From the NCBI GenBank assembly GCA_963835595.1, contig CAWIGL010000002.1, positions 1,612,001 through 1,676,000 of the forward strand: a stretch of 64,000 bases of DNA, written 5' to 3'. Each line of letters opens with the position of its first letter. The stretch's first letter is position 1. The translations under genes were made by a program, and so were the position numbers. Source of the stretch: CAWEPK01 sp963835595 (GTDB taxonomy: Bacteria > Desulfobacterota > Syntrophorhabdia > Syntrophorhabdales > WCHB1-27). The notes under the pieces are model-generated. The model was given only the letters and a program-made list of their open reading frames with translations. It was not told the DNA's origin and ran no database searches. Shown here one piece after another: positions 9,082 through 17,635 of this stretch.

Positions 9082-9267
9082 ATGGCGAGAAAGGGCATGA
9101 TGGAGAAGGCAAGACGCACCCCGAAGTTCCGGGTGAGATCGAGACACAGATGCACTATTTGCGGGAGGCCGCGCGGCTTCATCGGCAAGTTCGAGATGTG
9201 CAGGATCTGCTTCCGGTCGCTCGCCCTGAGAGGCGAGCTGCCCGGGGTTATCAAATCGAGCTGGTAG
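9082..9267 (+). CDS. rpsN: 30S ribosomal protein S14, zinc type (S14-Z)
   Basis: This is the short, 61-residue zinc-binding form of S14. The four zinc cysteines are present as CTICGRPRGF and CRICFRSLA (C-x2-C ... C-x2-C), followed by the ELPGVIKSSW end. A 30S head protein near the A site. The position between rplE and rpsH is standard. Confidence 0.96.
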   Translation: MARKGMMEKARRTPKFRVRSRHRCTICGRPRGFIGKFEMCRICFRSLALRGELPGVIKSSW

Positions 9268-9275
9268 GAGGACGA

Positions 9276-9677
9276 ATGGTAACTACAGATCCGATAGCCG
9301 ACATGCTGACGAGGATAAGGAACGCGGTCATGGTCCGCCACGAGTCGGTCGATATGCCTTATTCGACGGCGAAGTTCTCCATCGCCAGGCTCCTCAAGGA
9401 AGAAGGCTACCTGAGGAACTACAAGGTGTTCGTCGATGAAGCGAGGAAGAAGTTCATCAAGGTCTATATCGGCTACGACGAGCGCTCGAAGAGCATGATC
9501 TCGGGCCTGCGGAGGATCAGCAAGCCCGGCAGGCGGGTCTACGTGCAGGCCCTCGACATAGGACGGGAGAAAGGCAAGCTCGGGACGGCGGTCGTCTCGA
9601 CCTCGAAGGGGCTTATGACGGATAAGCAGGCGATAGAGAAGCGCCTGGGAGGGGAGCTGCTCTTCCGGATCTGGTGA
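9276..9677 (+). CDS. rpsH: 30S ribosomal protein S8
   Basis: S8 is a primary 16S rRNA-binding protein and, in E. coli, the repressor of the spc operon. The ATG at 9276 behind AGGAGGACG gives MVTTDPIADMLTRIRNA. The C-terminal motif GTAVVSTSKGLMTDKQA is the family signature. The length is 133 aa. Confidence 0.96.
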   Translation: MVTTDPIADMLTRIRNAVMVRHESVDMPYSTAKFSIARLLKEEGYLRNYKVFVDEARKKFIKVYIGYDERSKSMISGLRRISKPGRRVYVQALDIGREKGKLGTAVVSTSKGLMTDKQAIEKRLGGELLFRIW

Positions 9678-9686
9678 GGTGTTGAG

Positions 9687-10223
9687 ATGTCAAGGATAGG
9701 AAAGAAGCCCATAGCCCTGCCCCCCGGCGTCAAGGTGGACGTAAAGGACAGGCGGGTATCGGTGACGGGCCAGAAAGGGTCGCTCGAAAGGCCGCTCCTC
9801 GAAGGCATCGAGATGGATATCGCCGGCGGGGCGGTCAACGTGAAGCGGCTGGCAGACGACAAGCGGTCGAGGAGCTTCCACGGCCTCATGAGGACGCTCG
9901 TAGCCAACATGGTGGAGGGGGTGTCGAAGGGCTTCGAGAAGAAGCTGGAGATCGTCGGCATCGGCTACCGCTCCGAGCTTAAGGGCGGCAACCTGGCCCT
10001 CTACCTCGGCTATTCGCACCCCATCGATTTCCCCCTTCCGAAGGGCATATCCGCAGAGGTCGAGAAGCAGACCTTCGTCACCATCAAGGGGATCGACAAG
10101 GAGCTCGTCGGCCAGACGGCCGCCAAGATAAGGGACTTGAGGAAGCCCGACCCTTATAAGGGCAAGGGCGTCAAGTACGCAGGCGAGGTATTGCGCAAGA
10201 AGGCAGGGAAGACCGGCAAATAA
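9687..10223 (+). CDS. rplF: 50S ribosomal protein L6
   Basis: L6 lies near the GTPase-associated centre. The 178 residues start MSRIGKKPIALPPGVKV and contain the C-terminal signature DPYKGKGVKYAGE, with two similar alpha/beta domains. It is flanked by rpsH and rplR as expected. Confidence 0.97.
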   Translation: MSRIGKKPIALPPGVKVDVKDRRVSVTGQKGSLERPLLEGIEMDIAGGAVNVKRLADDKRSRSFHGLMRTLVANMVEGVSKGFEKKLEIVGIGYRSELKGGNLALYLGYSHPIDFPLPKGISAEVEKQTFVTIKGIDKELVGQTAAKIRDLRKPDPYKGKGVKYAGEVLRKKAGKTGK

Positions 10224-10235
10224 GGGGCGTTGGTA

Positions 10236-10601
10236 ATGGAGAGAAAAGATAAGATAGAGGGAAGGCTGAAAAGGAAGAAAAGGGTCAGGAAGAAGATATC
10301 CGGGACCGCCGCCCGGCCGAGGCTGTGCGTCTTCAGGAGCCTGCGGCACATCTACGCGCAGCTCGTCGATGACGGGACGGGCAGGGTGATCACGGGCGTC
10401 TCGACGCTGAGCGCCGACGTAAAAGGCGGCATCAAGCACGGCGGCAACGCGGGGAGCGCGAAGGCCGTCGGCGCTGCGGTGGCGAAGAAGGCGCAGGACC
10501 TGGGCATAAAAGAGATCCTCTTCGACAGGAACGGCTTCAAGTATCACGGCAGGGTCAAGGCGCTTGCGGACGGCGCCCGCGAGGGCGGACTAATCTTTTA
10601 A
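10236..10601 (+). CDS. rplR: 50S ribosomal protein L18
   Basis: L18 binds 5S rRNA together with L5. The ATG at 10236 follows an AAGGGGCG site; an in-frame TTG six bases earlier is less likely. Motifs are RPRLCVFRSLRHIYAQLVDD and FDRNGFKYHGRVKALADGAR with the terminal GLIF. It is about 121 aa. Confidence 0.95.
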   Translation: MERKDKIEGRLKRKKRVRKKISGTAARPRLCVFRSLRHIYAQLVDDGTGRVITGVSTLSADVKGGIKHGGNAGSAKAVGAAVAKKAQDLGIKEILFDRNGFKYHGRVKALADGAREGGLIF

Positions 10602-10613
10602 GGAGGTTTCGGC

Positions 10614-11115
10614 TTGATTGAAAAGAGGCGGATCGACCCGGCGGAGCTTGAGCTGGTGGACAGGGTGGTGCATATAAACCGCGTAGCGAAGGTCGTAAAG
10701 GGCGGCAGGAGGTTCAGCTTCAGCGCCATCGTCGTAGTTGGGGACGGCAACGGCCACGTAGGGTTCGGCCTCGGGAAAGGCGAACGAGGTCCCCGACGCC
10801 ATCAGGAAGGCAGTCGAGCGCGCCAAGAAAGAGATCATCGAGGTGCCCATCAACAGGGGCACGGTGCCTTACGAGATAACGGGCATATTCGGGTCGAGCC
10901 ACGTCTTCATCAAGCCTGCGTCCGAAGGGACCGGCGTTATCGCGGGCGGCGCAGTGCGGGCCGTCGTCGAGGTGGCCGGCATCCGCAACATATACACGAA
11001 ATGCTACGGCTCGCGCAATCCCCATAATGTAGTCAAGGCAACCATGCAGGGACTCTCCACGCTCAAGCCACGCGAGGCGGCCGTCAAGCAGGCAGGGAAG
11101 CCGGAGGAGGCATAA
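10614..11115 (+). CDS. rpsE: 30S ribosomal protein S5 (one-base frameshift)
   Basis: S5 takes part in translational fidelity and the mRNA entry tunnel. A TTG start follows AGGAGG. The double-stranded-RNA-binding-like domain reads VVHINRVAKVVKGGRRFSFS and GHVGFGLGK, then the frame breaks at 10776-10778, where AAA stands for an expected AA. Removing one A restores KANEVPDAIRKAVE and the second domain through NVVKATMQGL. An essential gene, so this is probably a sequencing error. Confidence 0.92.
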
Positions 11116-11116
11116 C

Positions 11117-11302
11117 GTGGCGCACCTCAAGATAAAATGGGTAAAGAGCACGATATCGTGCACGGAAGACCAGAGGAGCACGGTCAGGAGCCTCGGCTTC
11201 AAGAGGCTCTACGAGGAGCGGGTCGTCAAGAACTCGCCCGAGATCAGGGGCATGGTCAAGAAGGTGATCCACCTCGTATCCGTGCTGGAGGACGTGAGAT
11301 AA
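11117..11302 (+). CDS. rpmD: 50S ribosomal protein L30
   Basis: L30 is a small 50S protein present in only part of the bacteria. The 61 residues start at GTG (AHLKIKWVKSTISC) and contain VRSLGFKRLYEE. It sits in its normal place between rpsE and rplO; the next ATG follows its stop immediately. Confidence 0.94.
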   Translation: MAHLKIKWVKSTISCTEDQRSTVRSLGFKRLYEERVVKNSPEIRGMVKKVIHLVSVLEDVR

Positions 11303-11746
11303 ATGAAACTCGAGGACTTGAGGGGCCATCCCGGCTCGAAAAAGGCGAGGAAGCGGATCGGAAGGGGTCCCGGCTCCGGCCACGGCAGGACGGCGACGAT
11401 GGGCACCAAGGGCCAGAAGGCGCGGGCGGGCGCCTCGAAGGGAAAAGGCTTCGAGGGCGGCCAGATGCCGCTGACCCGCAGGATACCGAAGCGGGGCTTC
11501 AAGAACCCCTTCAGGAAGGAATACGCCATCGTGAAGGTAGGCGACCTGCAGGCTTTCCGCGGGCTTACGGAGGCCGGCCTGAAGGAATTTCTCGAAGGCG
11601 GGCTTGTGGGAAAGGTGAAGGACGGCGTCAAGCTGCTCTCCAACGGCGATATCGATTTCCCTCTCAAGGTGAAGGTCCACAAGGCGTCGCAGAAGGCCGT
11701 CGATAAGATAAAGGCCCAGGGCGGCGAAGTCGAGGTAGTTGAATAA
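11303..11746 (+). CDS. rplO: 50S ribosomal protein L15
   Basis: L15 is a late-assembly protein. Its basic glycine-rich N-terminus (KRIGRGPGSGHGRTATMGTK) threads into 23S rRNA. The GGQMPLTRRIPKRGFKNPF element and a C-terminal globular domain follow. It is 147 aa. The last base of its stop is the first base of secY. Confidence 0.96.
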   Translation: MKLEDLRGHPGSKKARKRIGRGPGSGHGRTATMGTKGQKARAGASKGKGFEGGQMPLTRRIPKRGFKNPFRKEYAIVKVGDLQAFRGLTEAGLKEFLEGGLVGKVKDGVKLLSNGDIDFPLKVKVHKASQKAVDKIKAQGGEVEVVE

Positions 11747-13056
11747 TGGCCGGCGGTTTCCAGAACATCGGGAAGATCCCGGAGCTGAAGCGCAGGATCA
11801 TCATGACGCTCGCGCTTCTGGCCGTCTACCGCATCGGGGTCCACATCCCGACGCCGGGCGTGGACGGGACCGTCCTGGCAAGCATATTCGAGCGGGCCAG
11901 GGGTACGCTCCTCGGCTTCTTCGACATGTTCGCAGGCGGCGGCCTGGAGAAGCTCTCCGTCTTCGCCTTAGGCATCATGCCTTACATCAGCGCGTCGATC
12001 ATATTGCAGCTCCTCACCGTAGTCGTGCCTTCCCTCGAAAAGCTCTCTAAAGAAGGAGAGGCGGGCAGGAGAAAGATCACCCAGTACACCCGGTACGGGA
12101 CCGTCGTCATCAGCCTCATCCAGGGGTTCGGCATCGCAGTCGGGCTGGAGCAGATGCGCGGCGCCGGGGGAGAGCTCGTCGTCTACAACGCAGGCTGGTC
12201 CTTCAGGCTTATGACCATGCTGACGCTCTGCGCGGGTACGTCGTTTTTGATGTGGCTCGGCGAGCAGATCACGGAGAAAGGCATAGGGAACGGCATCTCC
12301 CTCATCATATTCGCAGGCATCGTGGCGAGGATGCCCAACGCCATGGCCGGCACGGCCAGCCTAGTAAACACGGGCGAGATGAACTGGTTCGTCGTCATCC
12401 TGCTCATAGTCATGATGTTCGTCGTCGTCGCCTTCATCATATACATGGAGACGGCCCAGAGGAGGATACCGGTCCAATACGCGAAGCGCGTAGTTGGCAG
12501 AAAGATGTACGGGGGCCAATCGACGCACCTGCCCCTGAAGGTCAACCAGGCAGGCGTCATACCGCCGATATTCGCGTCGTCGATCATCATGTTCCCGGCG
12601 ACGATCGCGAACTTCATCCAGCACCCCTACATGAAGAAGTTCGCCCAGCTTCTCACGCCGGGGGGCGTCGGGTACGAGCTGCTCTACGTGGGCTTCATCA
12701 TCTTTTTCTGCTTCTTCTACACGGCCATCGTCTTCAACCCCGACAACGTGGCCGACAACATGAAAAAATACGGGGGCTACATTCCGGGGATACGCCCCGG
12801 CAAGAAGACCTCCGAGTATATCGAGAGGATACTCTCCAGGATCACTTTTACGGGCGCCGTTTACATATCCTTCGTCTGCGTGCTGCCCACCATCCTGGTC
12901 CAGAGGTTCAACGCCCCCTTCTATTTCGGAGGGACCGCCCTGCTCATCGTCGTCGGCGTCGGTCTCGATACGATCCAGCAGATCGAGTCGCACCTTATCC
13001 TGCGCCATTACGACGGTCTCGTGAAAAAATCCGCGCGGATGAAGGGGAGAAGATAG
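11746..13056 (+). CDS. secY: Protein translocase channel subunit SecY
   Basis: SecY is the central channel of the Sec translocon in the inner membrane. The 436 residues form ten predicted membrane helices. Signatures include FDMFAGGGLEKLSVFALGIM with PYISASIILQLL near residues 60-90 and the cytosolic loop GIRPGKKTSEYIERILSRIT before helix 9. It pairs with SecG encoded at 27645; secE is not in the window. No adk follows, unlike many secY-adk-map clusters. Confidence 0.97.
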   Translation: MAGGFQNIGKIPELKRRIIMTLALLAVYRIGVHIPTPGVDGTVLASIFERARGTLLGFFDMFAGGGLEKLSVFALGIMPYISASIILQLLTVVVPSLEKLSKEGEAGRRKITQYTRYGTVVISLIQGFGIAVGLEQMRGAGGELVVYNAGWSFRLMTMLTLCAGTSFLMWLGEQITEKGIGNGISLIIFAGIVARMPNAMAGTASLVNTGEMNWFVVILLIVMMFVVVAFIIYMETAQRRIPVQYAKRVVGRKMYGGQSTHLPLKVNQAGVIPPIFASSIIMFPATIANFIQHPYMKKFAQLLTPGGVGYELLYVGFIIFFCFFYTAIVFNPDNVADNMKKYGGYIPGIRPGKKTSEYIERILSRITFTGAVYISFVCVLPTILVQRFNAPFYFGGTALLIVVGVGLDTIQQIESHLILRHYDGLVKKSARMKGRR

Positions 13057-13092
13057 CATGGGGGTGCTTCAAGGGGAGTTCGGGCTTGACGG

Positions 13093-13845
13093 ATGATAAC
13101 GCTGAAAAATGCACAAGAGATAGGCAGGATGAGGACTGCTGCCAGGTACGCGATGGAGGTGCTGCTGGAGCTGAAAGGACACGTCGGTGAGGGCGTGAAG
13201 ACCTCTGATCTGGAGGCGGCGTGCGAGGAGATGCTCGCCAGGCGCAACGGCATAAAGGCGGCCTTCAAGGGGTACAACGGCTTCCCGTACTGCCTGTGCG
13301 TCTCGGTAAACGACGAGATCGTCCACGGGATGCCTTCGGAGAAGCGCATCCTGAAGGAAGGGGACATAGTCAGCCTCGATTTCGGGACCATTTATGAAGG
13401 TTTTTACGGTGACGCGGCGGTGACCTACCCCGTGGGGGGGATATCGGAGACGGCGCGGGAGCTGCTTTCCGTCACCGAGGCGTCGCTTTATGCGGGCATC
13501 GGCGAGGTGCGGGAAGGGGCGAGGCTCCACGACGTTTCCCATGCCATCCAGTCTTATGTGGAGTCGAGGGGTTTTTCCGTAGTCAGGGAGTTCGTCGGCC
13601 ACGGCATCGGCACGCGCCTGCACGAGGAGCCGCAGATACCGAACTTCGGCGCGCGGGGCACGGGCGTCCGGCTGAAAAAGGGCATGGTGCTCGCCATCGA
13701 GCCTATGATAAATGAAGGCGCGAGCGACATAATCATCAGGGAAAACGGATGGACGGCGGCCACAAGGGACGGCAAGCTTTCGGCTCACTTCGAGCACACG
13801 GTTGCCCTCACGGACAAGGGGGCGGAGATCCTAAGCGCCATATGA
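13093..13845 (+). CDS. map: Methionine aminopeptidase, type I
   Basis: Cytosolic metalloenzyme removing the initiator methionine. The pita-bread fold metal ligands are visible: D in SLDFGTIYEGFYGDAAVT (two aspartates), H in VGHGIGTRLHEEPQIPN, E in LAIEPMIN and the last E in FEHTVAL. The catalytic His of the HG motif lies in EIVHGMPS. The length of 250 aa is typical for the type I enzyme without an N-terminal extension. It lies between secY and infA. Confidence 0.97.
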   Translation: MITLKNAQEIGRMRTAARYAMEVLLELKGHVGEGVKTSDLEAACEEMLARRNGIKAAFKGYNGFPYCLCVSVNDEIVHGMPSEKRILKEGDIVSLDFGTIYEGFYGDAAVTYPVGGISETARELLSVTEASLYAGIGEVREGARLHDVSHAIQSYVESRGFSVVREFVGHGIGTRLHEEPQIPNFGARGTGVRLKKGMVLAIEPMINEGASDIIIRENGWTAATRDGKLSAHFEHTVALTDKGAEILSAI

Positions 13846-13851
13846 GGGCCT

Positions 13852-14070
13852 ATGCCTAAAGGGGAAGGGATCGAGGTAGAGGGCACGGTGATCGAGCCGC
13901 TGCCGAACGCCATGTTCAGGGTGGAGCTGCCCAACGGGCACAGGGTGCTCGCCCACGTTTCGGGAAAAATGCGCATGAATTACATAAAGATATTGCCCGG
14001 AGACAAGGTTATCGTGGAGCTCTCGCCATACGATCTGACGAGGGGCAGGATAATCTACCGGGCTAAGTAG
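13852..14070 (+). CDS. infA: Translation initiation factor IF-1
   Basis: IF-1 is the small OB-fold factor that occupies the A site during initiation. It is 72 aa and reads MPKGEGIEVEGTVIEPLPNA, then FRVELPNGHRVLAHVSGKMR and VELSPYDLTRGRI. Its position between map and rpmJ is the common one. Confidence 0.97.
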   Translation: MPKGEGIEVEGTVIEPLPNAMFRVELPNGHRVLAHVSGKMRMNYIKILPGDKVIVELSPYDLTRGRIIYRAK

Positions 14071-14080
14071 GGGGTTTTTT

Positions 14081-14194
14081 ATGAAGGTAAGACCTTCCGT
14101 GCAGAAACGGTGCGACAAGTGCAAGATAATCAAGAGAAAAGGGATAATACGCGTTATTTGCGAAAACCCGAAGCATAAGCAGAGACAGGGTTAA
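14081..14194 (+). CDS. rpmJ: 50S ribosomal protein L36
   Basis: This is a 37-residue gene. It begins MKVRPSVQKRCDKCKIIKRK and ends HKQRQG. The zinc ligands C-x2-C ... C ... H are present (CDKC, ICENPKH), so it is the zinc-binding form. It starts 10 nt after the infA stop; rpsM follows after a GGAGG site. Confidence 0.96.
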   Translation: MKVRPSVQKRCDKCKIIKRKGIIRVICENPKHKQRQG

Positions 14195-14205
14195 GGAGGT
14201 TTGCG

Positions 14206-14574
14206 GTGGCACGCATTGCTGGTGTTGACATACCGAGAGAGAAGCGGATAGAAATCTCCCTGACCTACCTCTACGGCATAGGCAGGTCCCTCTCGAACCA
14301 GATACTTTCGAAGGCCGGCATCGACCCGAACAAGCGGACGAACCTGCTGACCGACGAAGAGGTCGCCAAGATCAGGGACATAATCGAGCAGGACCAGAAG
14401 ATAGAGGGCGACCTGCGCAAAGAGATCGGCATCAATATAAAGAGGCTGATGGATATCGGCTGCTACCGGGGTCTGCGGCACAGAAAGGGCCTGCCGGTGC
14501 GGGGCCAGCGGACGAGGACGAATTCGAGGACGAGGAAGGGACCGCGCAAGACCTCGATGAAGAGAAAGAAGTAA
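14206..14574 (+). CDS. rpsM: 30S ribosomal protein S13
   Basis: S13 is a 30S head protein contacting the P-site tRNA and the 50S. The GTG start behind AAGGAGG gives ARIAGVDIPREKRIEISLTY. The helix-two-turn-helix and GCYRGLRHRKGLPVRGQRT signature are intact, with the basic C-terminal tail. The length is 122 aa. It opens the alpha-operon set rpsM-rpsK-rpsD-rpoA-rplQ. Confidence 0.97.
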   Translation: MARIAGVDIPREKRIEISLTYLYGIGRSLSNQILSKAGIDPNKRTNLLTDEEVAKIRDIIEQDQKIEGDLRKEIGINIKRLMDIGCYRGLRHRKGLPVRGQRTRTNSRTRKGPRKTSMKRKK

Positions 14575-14583
14575 GGGGGAGAA

Positions 14584-14973
14584 ATGGCGAAGGTGCGAAA
14601 GACCGGCAAGAAGAAGGTAAAGAGGAATATTCCCGTCGGAGAAGTCCATATACAGTCGAGCTTCAACAACACTATCATTACGATAGCGGACCCCCAGGGG
14701 AACGTGGTCTCGTGGTCGAGCGGCGGCATTGCCGGCTTCAAAGGCTCGCGGAAGAGCACGCCCTTCGCTGCGCAGCTTGCCGCCGAGAACGCGGCGAAAA
14801 AGGCCATAGAGCAGGGCATGAGGACCGTCGATGTCTATATAAAGGGACCGGGGGCCGGCCGGGAGGCCGCGCTGCGGGCCATCCAGAGCGCAGGCTTGAA
14901 GATCCATCTGATAAAAGATGTTACTCCTATTCCCCATAACGGGTGCAGGCCGCCAAAAAGAAGAAGAGTCTAG
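14584..14973 (+). CDS. rpsK: 30S ribosomal protein S11
   Basis: S11 lies in the 30S platform near the E-site mRNA. Motifs are HIQSSFNNTIITIADPQGN, VKGPGAGRE-like IKGPGAGREAALRAIQSAGL and the C-terminal DVTPIPHNGCRPPKRRRV. The length of 129 aa is standard. Confidence 0.97.
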   Translation: MAKVRKTGKKKVKRNIPVGEVHIQSSFNNTIITIADPQGNVVSWSSGGIAGFKGSRKSTPFAAQLAAENAAKKAIEQGMRTVDVYIKGPGAGREAALRAIQSAGLKIHLIKDVTPIPHNGCRPPKRRRV

Positions 14974-14982
14974 GAGGAGAAA

Positions 14983-15603
14983 TTGTCGAGATACACGGGA
15001 CCTGTTTGCAAGATTTGCAGAAGAGAGGGCATGAAGCTCTTCGAAAAAGGGGAGAAATGCTACACCGAGAAGTGCGAGGTGGAGAAGAGGAATTATCCAC
15101 CGGGCGTCCACGTGGAGACGAGGAGCAAGATGACGGAGTACGGTATCCGCCTCCGCGAGAAACAGAAGGTGAAGAGGATGTACGGCCTCACGGAGAACCA
15201 GTTCAAGCGCTTCTTCGTCATGGCCGAGAAGACGAAAGGCGTAACGGGAACGAACCTCCTCGTCTGTCTCGAAAGACGGCTGGATAACATGGTATACCGC
15301 CTGGGCTTCGCTGTTTCGCGGAAAGAGGCCCGCCAGATCGTATCCCACTCCCACGTCTCGGTCAACGGCAAGACGGTGGACGTCCCGTCGTATCTCGTAA
15401 AAGAGGGCGATGAGGTCGCCATCAGGCATAAAGAGCTGCCTTCGGTGCGCAACGCGCTGGAGTCCGTCGTGCGCAGGGGCATGCCCCCGTGGCTCGAGCT
15501 GGACAAGGAGACGATGACGGGCAAGATAAGGCTTTTGCCTACAAGGGAAGACATCTCTGTGCCCATAAAAGAGCAGCTCATAGTAGAGTATTATTCCCGT
15601 TAG
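14983..15603 (+). CDS. rpsD: 30S ribosomal protein S4
   Basis: S4 is a primary 16S rRNA binder and fidelity protein. It starts at TTG behind AGGAGGAG and reads SRYTGPVCKICRREGMKLF. The N-terminal zinc-type cysteines (CKIC, C, C) are retained, followed by the S4 RNA-binding domain RLDNMVYRLGFAVSRKEARQ. The length is 206 aa. Confidence 0.97.
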   Translation: MSRYTGPVCKICRREGMKLFEKGEKCYTEKCEVEKRNYPPGVHVETRSKMTEYGIRLREKQKVKRMYGLTENQFKRFFVMAEKTKGVTGTNLLVCLERRLDNMVYRLGFAVSRKEARQIVSHSHVSVNGKTVDVPSYLVKEGDEVAIRHKELPSVRNALESVVRRGMPPWLELDKETMTGKIRLLPTREDISVPIKEQLIVEYYSR

Positions 15604-15628
15604 TTTCTTTCCCCCTCAAGGAGGAGCC

Positions 15629-16661
15629 ATGTATATGTTCGAAAAAAATTGGCAGGAATTGATAAAGCCAACGAAAATCGATATAGAGAGGGAGACCTGC
15701 TCCGTATATTACGTCCGGTTCTCTGCGGAGCCTTTCGAGCGGGGCTATGGGATCACGGTCGGCAATTCGCTGAGGAGGGTGCTCCTGTCGTCCATTATGG
15801 GCGCGGCCATCACGTCCGTCAAGATCGAGGGCGTTGACCACGAGTTCTCGACGGTCAGGGGCGTCAAGGAAGACGTCACCGAGATCATCCTCAACCTGAA
15901 AAAAGTCGTGCTCCGCCTCGACGACGACCGCCCCAAGACCCTGAAGATCGACGCGAAGGGCGAGGGCGTCGTCAAGGCGGGGGACATCATCCACGACGGC
16001 GGCGTCGAGGTCATAAACCCGGAGCACCACATCGCCACGTTGAGCGACGAGGCGAAGCTCTACATGGAGATGAAGGCGAAGATAGGCAGGGGGTACGTGC
16101 CCGCGGAGAGGAACCGCGAAGAGGAGGAGCCTATCGGGACGACGCCCATCGACTCGATATTCTCGCCCGTAAAGAGGGTGAGCTACAACGTCACCCCCGC
16201 GCGCGTCGGCTTCAGGACGGATTACGACAAGCTCACTATGGAGATACTCGACGGACGGCAGCATCAGCGCCCTCGACGCGCTCTCCTTTGCAGCCAAGAT
16301 CATCAGGGAGCAGATGCGGATCTTCATCAACTTCGAGGAGCCCCTCGACCTCGAAGGGGGCGAGCTTAAAGAAGGTGAAAGACAGGAGTTCAACGACAAC
16401 CTCTACAGGAACGTCGATGAGCTGGAGCTTTCCGTCAGGAGCGCCAACTGCCTGAAGAACGCGGACATAAAATACATCGGCGAGCTTGTGCAGAAGAGCG
16501 AGCAGGAAATCCTGATGACCAAGAATTTCGGCAGGAAGTCGCTCAACGAGATAAAAGAGATACTGGCTTGCATGGGGCTGAAGCTCGGCATCAGGCTGGA
16601 CAACTTCCCGCCGAGGGAAGACCTCGACAGGATGGCCCAGAGAAGGAAAGACCAAGTATAG
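15629..16661 (+). CDS. rpoA: RNA polymerase alpha subunit (one-base frameshift)
   Basis: Alpha dimerises to nucleate RNA polymerase assembly, and its C-terminal domain binds UP elements and activators. The N-terminal domain contains RFSAEPFERGYGITVGNSLR and RVGFRTDYDKLTMEIL. Near 16250 a surplus base turns the expected ILTDGSISALDAL into another frame. Downstream, the corrected frame gives AKIIREQMRIFINFEEP and the C-terminal domain with SVRSANCLKNADIKYIGEL and NFGRKSLNEIKE. Frame loss in an essential gene points to a sequencing error. Confidence 0.93.
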
Positions 16662-16671
16662 AGGGTGCGCC

Positions 16672-17310
16672 ATGAGGCATTTGAAAGCAGGCAGGAAACT
16701 CAATAGGACGTCTAGCCACAGGAAGGCGCTCTTCCGCAATCTGGCCGCCTCCCTTTTCTACCACGAGCGCATAAAGACGACCAACCCGAAGGCGCTGGAG
16801 CTCCGGCGCGTCGCGGAAAGGCTCATCACGCTGGCAAAAGACGGGGGCGCCCACGCAATGCGGCGCGCCTTCGCCATCCTGCGCGACAAAGGGGCCGTAA
16901 AGAAGCTTTTTTCGGACATCGGGGCGCGATACGCGGGCATCAACGGGGGCTACACGCGGGTCCTCAAGCTCGGCCCCAGGAAAGGGGACGCTGCGCCTAT
17001 GGCGCTTATCGAGCTGACCCTGAAGAAGGACGAGAAAGAGCGGAAAGAGCAAAAGAAGGCGCCTAAGAAGGCCCGGAAAAAGGCCCAGGCAAAACCCGAG
17101 AAGGCGCAGAAGGAAGAGAAAAAGGCCCAGGCCAAGGAAGAGAAGGCGCAGGCGGAGCCGAAGAAAGGGCAGAAGAAAGAGACAAAAGAGAAAGCGGAAA
17201 AGAAAGAGAAGCCGGAAAAGAAAGAAAAAGCAGAGAAAAAAGAAGCCGCAGCTAAGAAACCTGCGCGAGCCGGCAGCAAGAAGCAGGTGAAGCAGGAGAA
17301 GGCCGATTAG
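16672..17310 (+). CDS. rplQ: 50S ribosomal protein L17 with lysine-rich tail
   Basis: The first ~120 residues are L17 (MRHLKAGRKLNRTSSHRKAL, then YTRVLKLGPRKGDAAPMALI). L17 lies next to the tunnel exit. At 212 aa the protein is about 85 residues longer than E. coli L17. The extra C-terminus consists almost only of Lys, Ala, Glu, Gln and Pro in short repeats such as KAQAKPEKAQKEEKK, low-complexity and strongly charged. Such tails occur in several lineages; their function is unknown to me. It is the last gene of the ribosomal cluster. Confidence 0.95.
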   Translation: MRHLKAGRKLNRTSSHRKALFRNLAASLFYHERIKTTNPKALELRRVAERLITLAKDGGAHAMRRAFAILRDKGAVKKLFSDIGARYAGINGGYTRVLKLGPRKGDAAPMALIELTLKKDEKERKEQKKAPKKARKKAQAKPEKAQKEEKKAQAKEEKAQAEPKKGQKKETKEKAEKKEKPEKKEKAEKKEAAAKKPARAGSKKQVKQEKAD

Positions 17311-17331
17311 CGAGCATCAAACCGTCACGGG

Positions 17332-17402
17332 TGGGGGATCGTCTAACGGCAGGACGCAAGATTCTGGATCTTGCAATCTAGGTTCGAATCCTAGTCCCCC
17401 AG
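17332..17402 (+). tRNA. tRNA-Gln(CUG)
   Basis: The acceptor stem TGGGGGA pairs with TCCCCCA at the 3' end, followed by discriminator G and no encoded CCA. The anticodon stem CAAGA/TCTTG encloses the loop TTCTGGA, giving anticodon CUG. The T arm has GGTTCGAATCC. It lies 21 nt after rplQ. Confidence 0.95.
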
Positions 17403-17635
17403 CATTGCGCAATGTCTCGACCCATCGCCGTGGTCGCACGGGCTTGCCGGAAGGCACAACCGAAAACGTCCAATGGATGCACGGGGCGCCTCAATTATAA
17501 CCACACGGCCTTGTCGCAGGGAGCAACCAAAACGTCCTAGTAACTTCATTGCCGGGCGCTTCCGCGCGCCGGTCCTTGCTTCCGCGACGGCCGCCCTGCG
17601 CCCTGAAATCGCGCGAGGGGGGCGGCGGTAACTGC

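Noticed and set aside
10614..11115. Programmed frameshifting in rpsE, tuf or rpoA
   Set aside because: No slippery site plus pseudoknot arrangement is evident, these genes are not known to use it, and similar one-base insertions occur throughout the window.
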